This document shows positions 33,433-41,194 of a stretch of 64,000 nt of DNA, one piece after another. Where the stretch lies: contig DASVDX010000022.1 in the NCBI GenBank assembly GCA_036380875.1, positions 1 to 64,000 on the forward strand, in the 5' to 3' direction. Within the stretch, counting starts at the first letter, position 1, and each line of letters opens with the position of its first letter. Made by a program: the position numbers and the translations under genes. This stretch comes from ZC4RG17 sp036380875. Its GTDB lineage: Bacteria > Actinomycetota > Acidimicrobiia > Spongiisociales > ZC4RG35. The notes under the pieces are model-generated. The model was not told where the DNA came from and did no database searches. It saw only the letters and a list, made by a program, of their open reading frames with translations.

Positions 33433-34647
33433 TCAGGCGCCGGGGCCTTCGCAGGCGATGGCCTGCTCGGGCGTGTAGCTCGTCCAGCCTTCGATCTGGA
33501 GGCCGAGCGGCCACAGCGGATCGAGCCCGTCCACCAGCCACGACTCCAGCGTGGCCCGTCCCTCGTCGGAGACGTTGTCGGCCAGCACCGGATCCAACAG
33601 GACCGTGTTGGGCTGGCTGGCGTCCGGAGCAGTCTCGACGGTCTCGCCGTTGAGCAGCTTGAGGGCGAGGTTGACGCCGGCACCACCGACGGCGGCGGTG
33701 TTGGTCACTGCCGCGCCGACGAGGCCCGGATAACCCTCCTCGTCCAGGAGCTGCTGCACGAACGCCCCGAGGTCGGCGCCGACGATCGGCACGAAGTCGA
33801 GGCCGGCATCGGCGATGGCATCCACGACCTGCGAGTCCATGCCGGAGGTCCAGATGCCGTCTATGCCCTGGTACTGGCCGGAGGCGATGAAGTCGTTGAT
33901 CAGCTGGGTGGTCGTCGCCGGGTCCCAACCGGTGTGGACACCTTCGGGGCCGGGAACCACCTCGATGTTCGGGTACTCCTCCAACGCCATGTTGAAGCCG
34001 ATGTGGCGGTCGTTGTCGGCCGGGTGGCCGGCGAAGCCCCGCATGTAGTAGACGACACCTTCGCCGCCCAGCTGCTCGAACAGCCACTTGGCGCCGAGAT
34101 AGGCGTACTGCACCTGGTTGTTGTACAGGTTGTAGGTGTCCTCGTGGGTCACGTAGGCGTCGACCGACACGGTGATGATGCCGGCGGCGGCCGCCTCCTC
34201 GAGTGCCGGGTTGAGGGCGTCGGGGTCGTTCGGGTTGAAGACGATGGCGTCCACGCCGGCGGCGATCAGGTCACGGATGTCGGACAACTGACCAGCGGCG
34301 TCGGTGTTCCGATGGATGGTGATCAGCTCGGTGACCTGCCCGGAGGCGAGAGCCTCGGCTTGCGCCGTGCACACCTGTTCCTCGCGGAAGCCGTTGCCGA
34401 CACCGCCGCCGTTGGAGTAGCCGATGCGGAAACCCTCGCCGGCCGGCTCTTCGCCGACAGTGGTGTCGGGCGCGGCGGTTGTGTCGGGGGTCGTCTCTCC
34501 CGTCGTCTCGGGGGGAGTGGTCTCGGCGGCAGGTTCCGTCGCCGCCGTCGTCGTATCGGCGCTGCCGCCACCACCGCAAGCGGCGAGCAGCAAGGCCAGC
34601 ACCAGGGTCAGGGCGATTCGCGCTGACCACTTTCGCTGTCTGGTCAT
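33433..34647 (-). CDS. Sugar ABC transporter solute-binding lipoprotein
   Basis: 404 residues. A signal peptide ends in the lipobox LLLAAC (Cys about residue 24), followed by a Gly run and a 40-residue Thr/Pro/Glu linker that tethers the domain to the membrane. The mature part is a type I periplasmic-binding-protein fold of the ribose/xylose group: FRIGYSNGGGVGNGFREEQ, LIAAGVDAIVFNPNDPDAL and GIITVSVDAYV. It delivers an unknown sugar-like ligand to the CUT2 importer encoded downstream. It is divergent from the LLM flavoprotein gene across an intergenic region with two LacI-type sites. Confidence 0.93.
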   Translation of the reverse strand: MTRQRKWSARIALTLVLALLLAACGGGGSADTTTAATEPAAETTPPETTGETTPDTTAAPDTTVGEEPAGEGFRIGYSNGGGVGNGFREEQVCTAQAEALASGQVTELITIHRNTDAAGQLSDIRDLIAAGVDAIVFNPNDPDALNPALEEAAAAGIITVSVDAYVTHEDTYNLYNNQVQYAYLGAKWLFEQLGGEGVVYYMRGFAGHPADNDRHIGFNMALEEYPNIEVVPGPEGVHTGWDPATTTQLINDFIASGQYQGIDGIWTSGMDSQVVDAIADAGLDFVPIVGADLGAFVQQLLDEEGYPGLVGAAVTNTAAVGGAGVNLALKLLNGETVETAPDASQPNTVLLDPVLADNVSDEGRATLESWLVDGLDPLWPLGLQIEGWTSYTPEQAIACEGPGA

Positions 34648-34720
34648 GTTTGTCTCCTCCGTCTAACCGACCTGCCGGGCGGTAGTGTCACATCCCCCCG
34701 GCGGTTTGTCGAGTGCAATG

Positions 34721-34734
34721 TGTAACCGTTTTCC
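34721..34734. promoter_or_regulatory. Putative LacI-family operator near the sugar-binding-protein promoter
   Basis: TGTAACCGTTTTCC, reverse complement GGAAAACGGTTACA, a CG-centred 14-mer 74 bp upstream of the binding-protein start. Its GGAAAACG half-site is identical to those at 10145 and 34832. Confidence 0.6.
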
Positions 34735-34831
34735 GTGCGCCTGTCCATCACAACCGGGGGATTTTGTGACCCGGCGGCGGGATCGAGGGAACCGGTTGAC
34801 CTCGCCGCCGGCCATGAGGTAGCCTCCTCAT

Positions 34832-34845
34832 GGAAAACGCTTGCC
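34832..34845. promoter_or_regulatory. Putative LacI-family operator upstream of the LLM flavoprotein gene
   Basis: GGAAAACGCTTGCC, 48 bp before the LLM start codon. It differs at one position from the site at 10145-10158, and its right half matches AACGCTTGCC at 37668-37677. Confidence 0.65.
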
Positions 34846-34893
34846 AGCCGGATCGGTGTTGGCGGGCGGAGGAGAAGCGGCAAGGAAGGTCGT

Positions 34894-35904
34894 ATGCAAA
34901 ACGTTGAGCGGTTCGGTGTGTTCCTGCCCTCGTTCATTTGGGCGGGCGACGGCCCGGAGCGAGCCCGGGGGATCAAGGACTTCGCTCGCCAGGTGGAGGA
35001 CCTCGGATTCGATTCGATCTTCGTGACCGATCACTTGCTGGCTGCGAAGCAGTTCTACTCGGTGAACTTCCTCGAACCGATCTCGGCCTTGTCCGTCGCC
35101 GCCGGTGTCACGTCGCGGGTGAAGTTGGGCACCTCGGTCATGGTGCTCCCGATCCGCGAGCCGGTGCTGCTCGCCAAGCAGCTGGCGACCTTGCACTTCC
35201 TCTCCGAGGGGAGGGCGATCCTCGGTGCCGGCATCGGCTGGTACCCGCCCGAATACGCCGCCACCGGCGTGAAGAAGTCCGAGCGGGGGCCGCGCACCGA
35301 CGAGATCCTCGACATCATCATCCCCGCCCTCGAAGGCAAGTCCGTCACCTACAGCGGTCGCTTCTACCAGATCGAGGACGTGGAGATCGAGCCGCGCCTG
35401 CCCGAGCGTCCCGAGATCTGGATCGGTGGTGGCTCCCAGCTCGCCGATCCCGGCTCGCCCGACCTTCCCCGGTTCGTCGATGCGGTCAAGAAGCGCATCT
35501 TGCGCACGGAAGGGTGGATCCCCCGTCCCACGTGCCCGCCGGAGGACATCGCCCGGGACTGGGAGGAGCTGCAGGCATATCTCCGCGAGAACGGCCGTGA
35601 CCCGTCGACCCTGACCGTGGCGCACGAGAACTTCATGCATCTCGTCCTGACCCAGGACCGGGAGAAGGCGCTGGCCGAGCAGCACGAGGCGTTCCTGCGG
35701 GTGATGAGCGAGGCCCGCGGGCGCGAGTACCTCGAGAAGGTGTACCTGTTCGGCACCCCCGACGACATCGTCGAGTCCCTGCAGGCGAGGATCGACGCCG
35801 GTGTGCAGCGTTTCATGCTCCACACCATGACGCCCGATCCGGGCCAGCTCGAGCATTGGATCACCGAGGTGATCGCCCACGTCCGGTTCCCGGACGAGGG
35901 ATGA
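34894..35904 (+). CDS. LLM-class (luciferase-like, probably F420-dependent) oxidoreductase
   Basis: 336-residue luciferase-like TIM-barrel flavoprotein. Family features are FGVFLPSFIWAGDGPE at the N-terminus, FDSIFVTDHLLA, VKLGTSVMVLPIREPVLLAKQ, and FLSEGRAILGAGIGWYPPEY, the last typical of F420-dependent members. The ATG at 34894 follows AAGGAAGG. It may reduce or monooxygenate a small organic compound. It heads the plus-strand locus that continues with a NitT/TauT-type importer, the kind of pairing seen for sulfonate monooxygenases, but the substrate is unknown. Confidence 0.9.
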   Translation: MQNVERFGVFLPSFIWAGDGPERARGIKDFARQVEDLGFDSIFVTDHLLAAKQFYSVNFLEPISALSVAAGVTSRVKLGTSVMVLPIREPVLLAKQLATLHFLSEGRAILGAGIGWYPPEYAATGVKKSERGPRTDEILDIIIPALEGKSVTYSGRFYQIEDVEIEPRLPERPEIWIGGGSQLADPGSPDLPRFVDAVKKRILRTEGWIPRPTCPPEDIARDWEELQAYLRENGRDPSTLTVAHENFMHLVLTQDREKALAEQHEAFLRVMSEARGREYLEKVYLFGTPDDIVESLQARIDAGVQRFMLHTMTPDPGQLEHWITEVIAHVRFPDEG

Positions 35905-35911
35905 GGCCAGC

Positions 35912-35952
35912 ACCTGCCGCGCCAACGTTGGCGGTCAGGTGGCGCGGCAGGT
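35912..35952 (+). terminator. Strong inverted repeat downstream of the LLM gene
   Basis: A perfect 13-bp stem, ACCTGCCGCGCCA (35912-35924) with TGGCGCGGCAGGT (35940-35952), starts 8 bp after the LLM stop. A 12-bp palindrome GCCAACGTTGGC (35921-35932) is nested in it. There is no T-run, so it may be a terminator-like or mRNA-stability hairpin. Confidence 0.55.
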
Positions 35953-35963
35953 AGCGTGCGATC

Positions 35964-35977
35964 GGTAAGCGGTTTCC
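35964..35977. promoter_or_regulatory. Putative LacI-family operator upstream of the NitT/TauT-type ABC genes
   Basis: GGTAAGCGGTTTCC, a CG-centred pseudo-palindrome ending 19 bp before the GTG start of the ATPase gene. Confidence 0.6.
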
Positions 35978-35996
35978 CTCCCCGAGGAGGCGGCTG

Positions 35997-36788
35997 GTGA
36001 GTCAACCGGAGGTCAGGTCGACCGTTGTGGATGAGGCGATCACGCTCCGGGGAGTCTCGAAGGTGTTCGGCACCGGCGACCGCGCCGTGACCGCTCTCCA
36101 GGCTCTGGACCTCGACATCGCCGCCGGCAGCTTCGTCTCTTTGCTCGGGCCGTCGGGCTGTGGGAAGACCACCCTGCTGCGCATGATCGGCGGCCTCGAA
36201 GAGCCCACCACGGGGACGATCGCCGTGGGCCGAGACTCGGTGGAGACCGCCCTGCGCAACCGCCTCTTCGGGTTCGTCTTCCAGGACGCCACCCTGCTGC
36301 CCTGGAGGACGGTCGAAGCCAACGCCTCGTTGCTCCTCGACGTCACGGGCCAGGGACCCGCCCGCCAGAAGGTGGCAGAGTTGCTGCGGCTCGTCGGACT
36401 CGCCGGCTTCGAACGCGCCTACCCGGACCAACTGTCGGGGGGGATGCGGCAGCGCGTCTCCCTCGCCCGGGCGCTGGCACTCGATCCCCGGGTGCTGCTC
36501 ATGGACGAGCCCTTCGCCGCCCTCGACTCGATCACGCGGGACCGGATGGGTGAGGAGCTCCTGCGGATCTGGGATCGGTCGCGCACCGTGGTGTTCGTCA
36601 CCCACTCGATCGCCGAAGCAGCCCTGCTGTCCGACCGGGTGCTCGTGTTGTCGGCCCGGCCCGGGCGGATCATCGCCGATGTGGCCATCGACCTCCCCCA
36701 TCCCCGCACCGGGTCGGTACGGCAGACACCGGAGTTCTCGGAATACGTGCGGATCCTGCGGTCCCACATCGAGGAGGCGTCTTCATGA
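35997..36788 (+). CDS. NitT/TauT-family ABC transporter ATPase
   Basis: 263-residue single-domain ABC ATPase. Walker A is GPSGCGKTTLLRM, the Q-loop is FVFQDATLLPWRTV, the signature is LSGGMRQRVSLARAL, Walker B is VLLMDEPFAALD and the H-loop is VFVTHSIAEA. The LLPWRTV after the Q-loop is characteristic of the nitrate/sulfonate/taurine importer group. The GTG start lies close behind GAGGAGG. Its stop overlaps the permease start (ATGA). Confidence 0.94.
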   Translation: MSQPEVRSTVVDEAITLRGVSKVFGTGDRAVTALQALDLDIAAGSFVSLLGPSGCGKTTLLRMIGGLEEPTTGTIAVGRDSVETALRNRLFGFVFQDATLLPWRTVEANASLLLDVTGQGPARQKVAELLRLVGLAGFERAYPDQLSGGMRQRVSLARALALDPRVLLMDEPFAALDSITRDRMGEELLRIWDRSRTVVFVTHSIAEAALLSDRVLVLSARPGRIIADVAIDLPHPRTGSVRQTPEFSEYVRILRSHIEEASS

Positions 36789-37621
36789 CGGACGCCTCGG
36801 GCCTGCGGGTATCGACGGTCGACACCGAGGCGGCGGTCGTCCAGGCCGTCCGCCGCTCGGGTCTCTCGAATTGGCGGGCGTGGATCTATCCCAGCGCCTT
36901 CCTCGTTGCGCTCGTGCTGCTCTGGGAGTTGCTCGCCCGTCTGGAAGTGGTCGAGCCTTACATCCTCCCGGCGCCGACCGCGGTCCTCGACCGCATGGTG
37001 GCGGACTGGCCGGTCCTGTGGGACCACACGGTCACGACGCTGGCCGAGATCGGAGCGGGGTTCGGTCTCGGAGCCGTCGTCGGCATCGTGCTGGCGCTGC
37101 CCATCGCCTACTCGGCGGTCTTCCGCAACACCGTCTACCCGCTGATCGTCGCCTCCCAGGCGGTGCCGAAGATCGCCATCGCTCCCCTCCTCGTCCTCTG
37201 GCTCGGGTTCGGCATGTGGCCCAAGATCGTCATCACGGCGCTGATGGTCTTCTTCCCGGTGGTGGTGACCGCCGCCGAGGGCTTCGCCTCCGTCGACCGG
37301 TCCCTCCTCGAGTTGCTCCGCTCGGTCTCCGCGCCCCGCCACCAGATCTTTTCTCGCATCACCCTGCCCCACTCCCTGCCCCGAATCATGGCCGGTCTCA
37401 AGATCGGCATCACGCTGGCGGTCGTCGGCGCCATCGTCGGCGAGTGGGTCGGCGCCGACTCCGGCCTCGGGTACCTCCTCGTCTACGCCAACACCTTCCT
37501 CGACTCGACGCTTCTGTTCGCCTCGCTCGTGTTGCTCGTGGTGATCGGTGTCGTCCTGTTCATGCTCATCGGCGGTCTCGAGCGTCTGCTCATGCCCTGG
37601 CAGTACCGGTCCGGCAGGTGA
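36785..37621 (+). CDS. NitT/TauT-family ABC transporter permease
   Basis: 278-residue inner-membrane permease with about six hydrophobic segments and the EAA-type loop EGFASVDRSLLELLRSVSA followed by FSRITLPHSLPRIM. Other group-typical segments are QAVPKIAIAPLLVLWLGFG and GAIVGEWVGADSGLGYLL. It is translationally coupled to the ATPase. The binding protein follows after 89 bp. Confidence 0.93.
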   Translation: MTDASGLRVSTVDTEAAVVQAVRRSGLSNWRAWIYPSAFLVALVLLWELLARLEVVEPYILPAPTAVLDRMVADWPVLWDHTVTTLAEIGAGFGLGAVVGIVLALPIAYSAVFRNTVYPLIVASQAVPKIAIAPLLVLWLGFGMWPKIVITALMVFFPVVVTAAEGFASVDRSLLELLRSVSAPRHQIFSRITLPHSLPRIMAGLKIGITLAVVGAIVGEWVGADSGLGYLLVYANTFLDSTLLFASLVLLVVIGVVLFMLIGGLERLLMPWQYRSGR

Positions 37622-37663
37622 TCTCCGATGCCCCAACCTCCTTTCCTCGCTCCGGCCAACCCC

Positions 37664-37677
37664 AGTAAACGCTTGCC
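37664..37677. promoter_or_regulatory. Putative LacI-family operator upstream of the NMT1-like binding protein
   Basis: AGTAAACGCTTGCC in the 89-bp gap between permease and binding-protein genes, 33 bp before the start codon. This suggests a second, internal promoter. Confidence 0.55.
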
Positions 37678-37710
37678 GCCATGGTGGGCACGACCAACAG
37701 GGAGAGACAC

Positions 37711-38781
37711 ATGAGAAGCAAGAGAGCAGCACTCGCCATCGTTCTCGCGCTGGTGATCGCCGCCTGCGGTGGAGACGGGGGCGAGGCGACCACTACGGCC
37801 GCCGACGCCACGACCCCGCCGGCGACCGAGGCCACGACGCCCCCGGCCACCGAGGAGACGACTGCCACCAGCGCACCCGGGGAGACACCGACGGAGATGG
37901 CCTCGGTCAGGTTCCGTCTGAACTGGGTGATCGCCGGCAACCACGCCCCGTACTTCCTGGCGAAGAAGGAAGGCTTTTGGGAGGCGTGTGGGCTCGACGT
38001 GACCCTCAACGCCGGCCAGGGCTCCGGCGACACCGCCCAACTCGTGGGAACCGGCGCCGAGGAGTTCGGGCTCACCGACGCGGTGTCGATCTCAGCGGGT
38101 CGCTCCCAGGGGCTTCCCATCAAGTCGATCGGCGTCATCTACCAGGACAACCCGTCGTCTCTCGTCTCCTACGTCGACACCGGGATCGAGGAGCTGGCCG
38201 ACGTCGAGGGCAAGACCTACGGCGCGGTCCCGGGTGGCTCCCCTTATCTGCTCCTCCACGCCTTGTGGGAGGAGAACGGCATCGACGTCGACAGCATCCG
38301 CGAGGTGAGCGTGCCGGCACCGGGCATCGCCCAGCTCAAGACCCGCCAGGTCGACTTCATCACCTTCTTCGGCAACGAGGTGGTGAACATCGAAGCGGAC
38401 ACCAGCCTGCTCAACGTCCTCTTCTTCCGTGACTTCGGCCTGGAGAGCTACGGGTTGGCGCTGGCCGCCTCCGACGACTACATCGCCGAGAACCCCAACG
38501 CCGTGCAGTGCTTCGTCGACGGCGTCCGCCAGGGCTTCGAAGCCGCGGCGGCCGATCCCGAGGCGGCGCTGCAGGCCCTGTACGAAGCCGCTCCGGAGAC
38601 GGAACAGGCTCCGGAGGTCCATCAGGCCATGCTCGAAGGTGCCTTCGAGTTCGCCGGTGACGACCTGCTCAGCCAGAACCTCGAGAAGTGGACCGCCACC
38701 CACGACTTCCTCTTCGAGGCAGGCGTGATCGAAGAGGCCGTGGACCCGGCGGAGCTGTTCACAGACGAGTTCGGTCAGTGA
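37711..38781 (+). CDS. NMT1/THI5-like ABC transporter solute-binding lipoprotein
   Basis: 356 residues. The signal peptide ends in lipobox VIAAC, followed by a Thr/Ala/Pro-rich linker. The mature domain is a type II binding fold of the NMT1/SsuA group: VRFRLNWVIAGNHAPYFLAK then KEGFWEACGLDV, and ADVEGKTYGAVPGGSPY. The LNW-xxx-HAPYFLAKKEG opening is typical of proteins that bind pyrimidine, riboflavin-like or aromatic ligands. The ATG at 37711 follows a GGGAGAG site. Its stop overlaps the SDR start (GTGA), so import and metabolism are directly coupled. Confidence 0.92.
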   Translation: MRSKRAALAIVLALVIAACGGDGGEATTTAADATTPPATEATTPPATEETTATSAPGETPTEMASVRFRLNWVIAGNHAPYFLAKKEGFWEACGLDVTLNAGQGSGDTAQLVGTGAEEFGLTDAVSISAGRSQGLPIKSIGVIYQDNPSSLVSYVDTGIEELADVEGKTYGAVPGGSPYLLLHALWEENGIDVDSIREVSVPAPGIAQLKTRQVDFITFFGNEVVNIEADTSLLNVLFFRDFGLESYGLALAASDDYIAENPNAVQCFVDGVRQGFEAAAADPEAALQALYEAAPETEQAPEVHQAMLEGAFEFAGDDLLSQNLEKWTATHDFLFEAGVIEEAVDPAELFTDEFGQ

Positions 38782-39554
38782 CGGAGCCGACCGCCGTGTT
38801 CGACAACGCATTGGAAGGAAAGACCGTCCTGGTGACCGGCGGCAGCCGGGGCATCGGTGCGGCCATCGCCACGGCCTGCGCCGATGCCGGCGCCGACGTG
38901 GCGGTCGGATACGTGGAGAATCGGGCCGGAGCCGAACGGACGGTCGAGGCCGTGGAGGAACGGGGTCGCAAGGCGGAGGCCTTCAAGGCCGACGTCAGCG
39001 ACCCCGGCCAAGTGGCCGACATGGTCCGGGCCGTGACCGAGCGCTTCGGTCGCATCGACGCCCTCGTCAACAACGCCGGGATCATGCCCGAGTCCCCGGT
39101 CCTCGAGATGTCGGTCGAGGAGTGGAAGCGGGTCCTCGACGTCGACCTCACGGGTGCCTTCCTGTGCACTCGTGAGGTCGTCCCCGCGATGGTCGAGAGG
39201 GGTGAGGGATCGATCGTGATGATCGCTTCCCGTCTCGGCCAGATCGGCTTTGCCGGGGTAGCCCACTACGCCGCCGCCAAGGCGGGCGTCATTGGACTCA
39301 CCAAGTCGCTCGCCAAGGAGCTCGGCCCCAAGGGAATCCGGGTCAACGCCGTGGCGCCCGGCGTGACCGTCACCGACATGGCGGCCGAAGTGATGCAAGG
39401 TGAAGTGGGCCAGAGGCGGCTCGCCGAACTCCCCGCCGGTCGCTTCGCCCGGCCCGAGGAAGTGGCAGCGAGCGTCGTGTTCCTGCTCTCTCCGGCCGCA
39501 TCCATGTACTACGGGCAGACGCTGGCCCCCAACGGCGGGGGGTACATGGCATGA
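38778..39554 (+). CDS. Short-chain dehydrogenase/reductase (FabG-like)
   Basis: 258-residue classical SDR: TGGSRGIGAAIA for the cofactor, NNAGIMPESP, a catalytic Ser in MIASRLGQ, and Tyr/Lys in HYAAAKAGVIGLTKSLAKEL. The start is a GTG in a 4-bp overlap with the binding-protein stop; a longer upstream reading is Arg-rich shadow sequence. It overlaps the enoyl-CoA hydratase gene by 4 bp. Together they could carry out a hydroxyacyl/enoyl interconversion or sugar-type dehydrogenation. Confidence 0.92.
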   Translation: MTEPTAVFDNALEGKTVLVTGGSRGIGAAIATACADAGADVAVGYVENRAGAERTVEAVEERGRKAEAFKADVSDPGQVADMVRAVTERFGRIDALVNNAGIMPESPVLEMSVEEWKRVLDVDLTGAFLCTREVVPAMVERGEGSIVMIASRLGQIGFAGVAHYAAAKAGVIGLTKSLAKELGPKGIRVNAVAPGVTVTDMAAEVMQGEVGQRRLAELPAGRFARPEEVAASVVFLLSPAASMYYGQTLAPNGGGYMA

Positions 39555-40327
39555 GCTCCGAACTGGTCGAGATCGAGGGCGGCCCCACCTCCATCCTGCG
39601 GCTCAACAACCCGCCGCTGAACCTCATCACGGTCGAGGTCACCCGCGCCCTCGATGCCGCCCTCGCCAGGCTCGAGGAGGATCCCGACGTCCGCGCCGTC
39701 GTGGTGACTGGCGCCGGCGATCGCGCATTCTGCGTCGGTTCCGACGTGAAGGAGTTCGAGTCGCTCAAGGGCCGCGTGGGCGAGGGCAAGCTCCTCCTCG
39801 AGAAGGCCGTCTACCGCCGGCTCGCCCGCCTCCCTGTGCCGACGATCGCCGCCATCGGCGGGGACGCATTGGGCGGCGGCCTGGAGCTCGCCCTGTGCTG
39901 CGACATCCTCGTCGCCGACGAGAACGCCCGCCTGGGCCTGCCCGAGGTGCGGCTCGGTGTGATGCCCGGGTCGGGCGGCACCCAACGCCTCCCGCGTCTC
40001 GTTGGGCTGGCCCGGGCCAAGGAGATGATCCTGACGGGCGAGATCTACGACGCCCACCAGGCCGAGAAGATGGGGCTCATCAACCGTGTCGCCGCCGCCG
40101 GCACCGCCCTCGAGGAGGCCCTGTCCATCGCCAGCACCATCGCCCAGCGCGGCCCGGTGGCGGTGCGGGAAGCCAAAAAGGTCATAGACCTGGCTCTCGA
40201 CGTGCCTTTGGACCAGGGATTGGCGGCGGAACTGGACGCATCCGAGCGGGTGTTCCGGACCGAAGACATGCTCGAAGGAGCCCGCGCCTTCTTCGAAAAA
40301 CGGCCCCCGGAGTTCAAGAACCGATGA
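39551..40327 (+). CDS. Enoyl-CoA hydratase/isomerase family (crotonase) protein
   Basis: 258-residue crotonase-fold enzyme. Both hydratase-type acidic residues are present, in ALGGGLELAL and LGLPEVRLG, and the oxyanion-hole region and GSGGTQRLPRLVG are typical. It would act on a CoA thioester, yet no CoA ligase or transferase is in the immediate operon. It overlaps the SDR gene upstream and the AroE-like gene downstream by 4 bp each. Confidence 0.92.
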   Translation: MSSELVEIEGGPTSILRLNNPPLNLITVEVTRALDAALARLEEDPDVRAVVVTGAGDRAFCVGSDVKEFESLKGRVGEGKLLLEKAVYRRLARLPVPTIAAIGGDALGGGLELALCCDILVADENARLGLPEVRLGVMPGSGGTQRLPRLVGLARAKEMILTGEIYDAHQAEKMGLINRVAAAGTALEEALSIASTIAQRGPVAVREAKKVIDLALDVPLDQGLAAELDASERVFRTEDMLEGARAFFEKRPPEFKNR

Positions 40328-41193
40328 CAGCCGAAACGAGCACTCCGGCGAAGAGAGTGGCGCTGATCGGAAAGCCACTGCGCCGCCTCCACTCGCGGGT
40401 TATGCACAACGCCGCCTTTCGCCACTACGGGATCGAGGCCGATTACGAACTGGCCGAGATCGAGCCCGAGGAAGTCGGGGCCTTCGTCGCTTCCACACGG
40501 GCACCGGAGTGGTTCGGCTTCCAGATCACGGCTCCCTACAAGCAGGTGGTCGTCGAGCACCTCGACGAAGTGGAAGGGCCCGCCCGCGCCATCGGCGCAG
40601 TCAACTCGGTGGTTCGCGAGGCCGACGGTTCCCTGGTCGGGTTCAACACCGACGCTCCCGGGTTCATCTCTGCCGTGAAAGGCGCGGGAGTGGACATCGC
40701 CGGCGTCCGCGCGGTGGTCGCCGGGGCGGGCGGGGCGGCACGAGCCGTGGTGTGGGGCCTCCTCGACGAGGGCGCCGCCGAGGTGACTGTCCTCAACCGG
40801 ACACTGGAGCGCGCCGAGGCCCTGGCCGAGTCGATGGCGTCGGTGGGGACGGTCACGGCGCTCAGCGCGGAAGACCCCCGGGCGGCGGAGGCTCTATCCG
40901 GCTGCGGGATGGCGGTGAATGCGACCACCGTGGGGATGACCACTCCGGGGACGGCCTTCGACGTCGAACTGCTGCCTGTCGACGCCGCCGTCTTCGACCT
41001 CGTCTACGTGCCTCCGATGACCCCGCTCGTGGAGGCGGCCAGCCGACGCGGTCTCGTGGTCCGCAACGGCCTCGACATGCTCGTCGCCCAAGCCGAGATC
41101 GCCTTCGGGCGCTGGACCGGCATCAGCGACGCCGGGCCTGTGATGCGCCGGGCGCTGGACGAGTGGGAAGGGCTGGAGAGCGGACAAGCCTGA
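40324..41193 (+). CDS. Shikimate/quinate dehydrogenase homologue (AroE-like), altered substrate site
   Basis: 289 residues with the AroE fold: catalytic Lys in ITAPYKQVV, GAVNSVVRE, FNTDAPGF, a Rossmann GAGGAARAV, NATTVGM, YVPPMTPLVEAA and GLDMLVAQAEIAF. The substrate-carboxylate motif, normally SxS before MHN, reads LHSRVMHN, so the first Ser is Leu, and the usual NVTxPHK is QITAPYK. Because it sits in a catabolic/import operon, I think it is not the biosynthetic AroE but a dehydrogenase for another cyclic polyol or hydroxy acid. Coupled by ATGA to the crotonase gene. Confidence 0.88.
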   Translation: MTAETSTPAKRVALIGKPLRRLHSRVMHNAAFRHYGIEADYELAEIEPEEVGAFVASTRAPEWFGFQITAPYKQVVVEHLDEVEGPARAIGAVNSVVREADGSLVGFNTDAPGFISAVKGAGVDIAGVRAVVAGAGGAARAVVWGLLDEGAAEVTVLNRTLERAEALAESMASVGTVTALSAEDPRAAEALSGCGMAVNATTVGMTTPGTAFDVELLPVDAAVFDLVYVPPMTPLVEAASRRGLVVRNGLDMLVAQAEIAFGRWTGISDAGPVMRRALDEWEGLESGQA

Positions 41194-41194
41194 T

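Noticed and set aside
34894..38781. A sulfonate (ssu) utilisation operon
   Set aside because: The LLM protein carries F420-type rather than SsuD-type wording, no SsuE flavin reductase is present, and the binding protein is NMT1-like. A link to the TauE/SafE gene nearby remains speculative.
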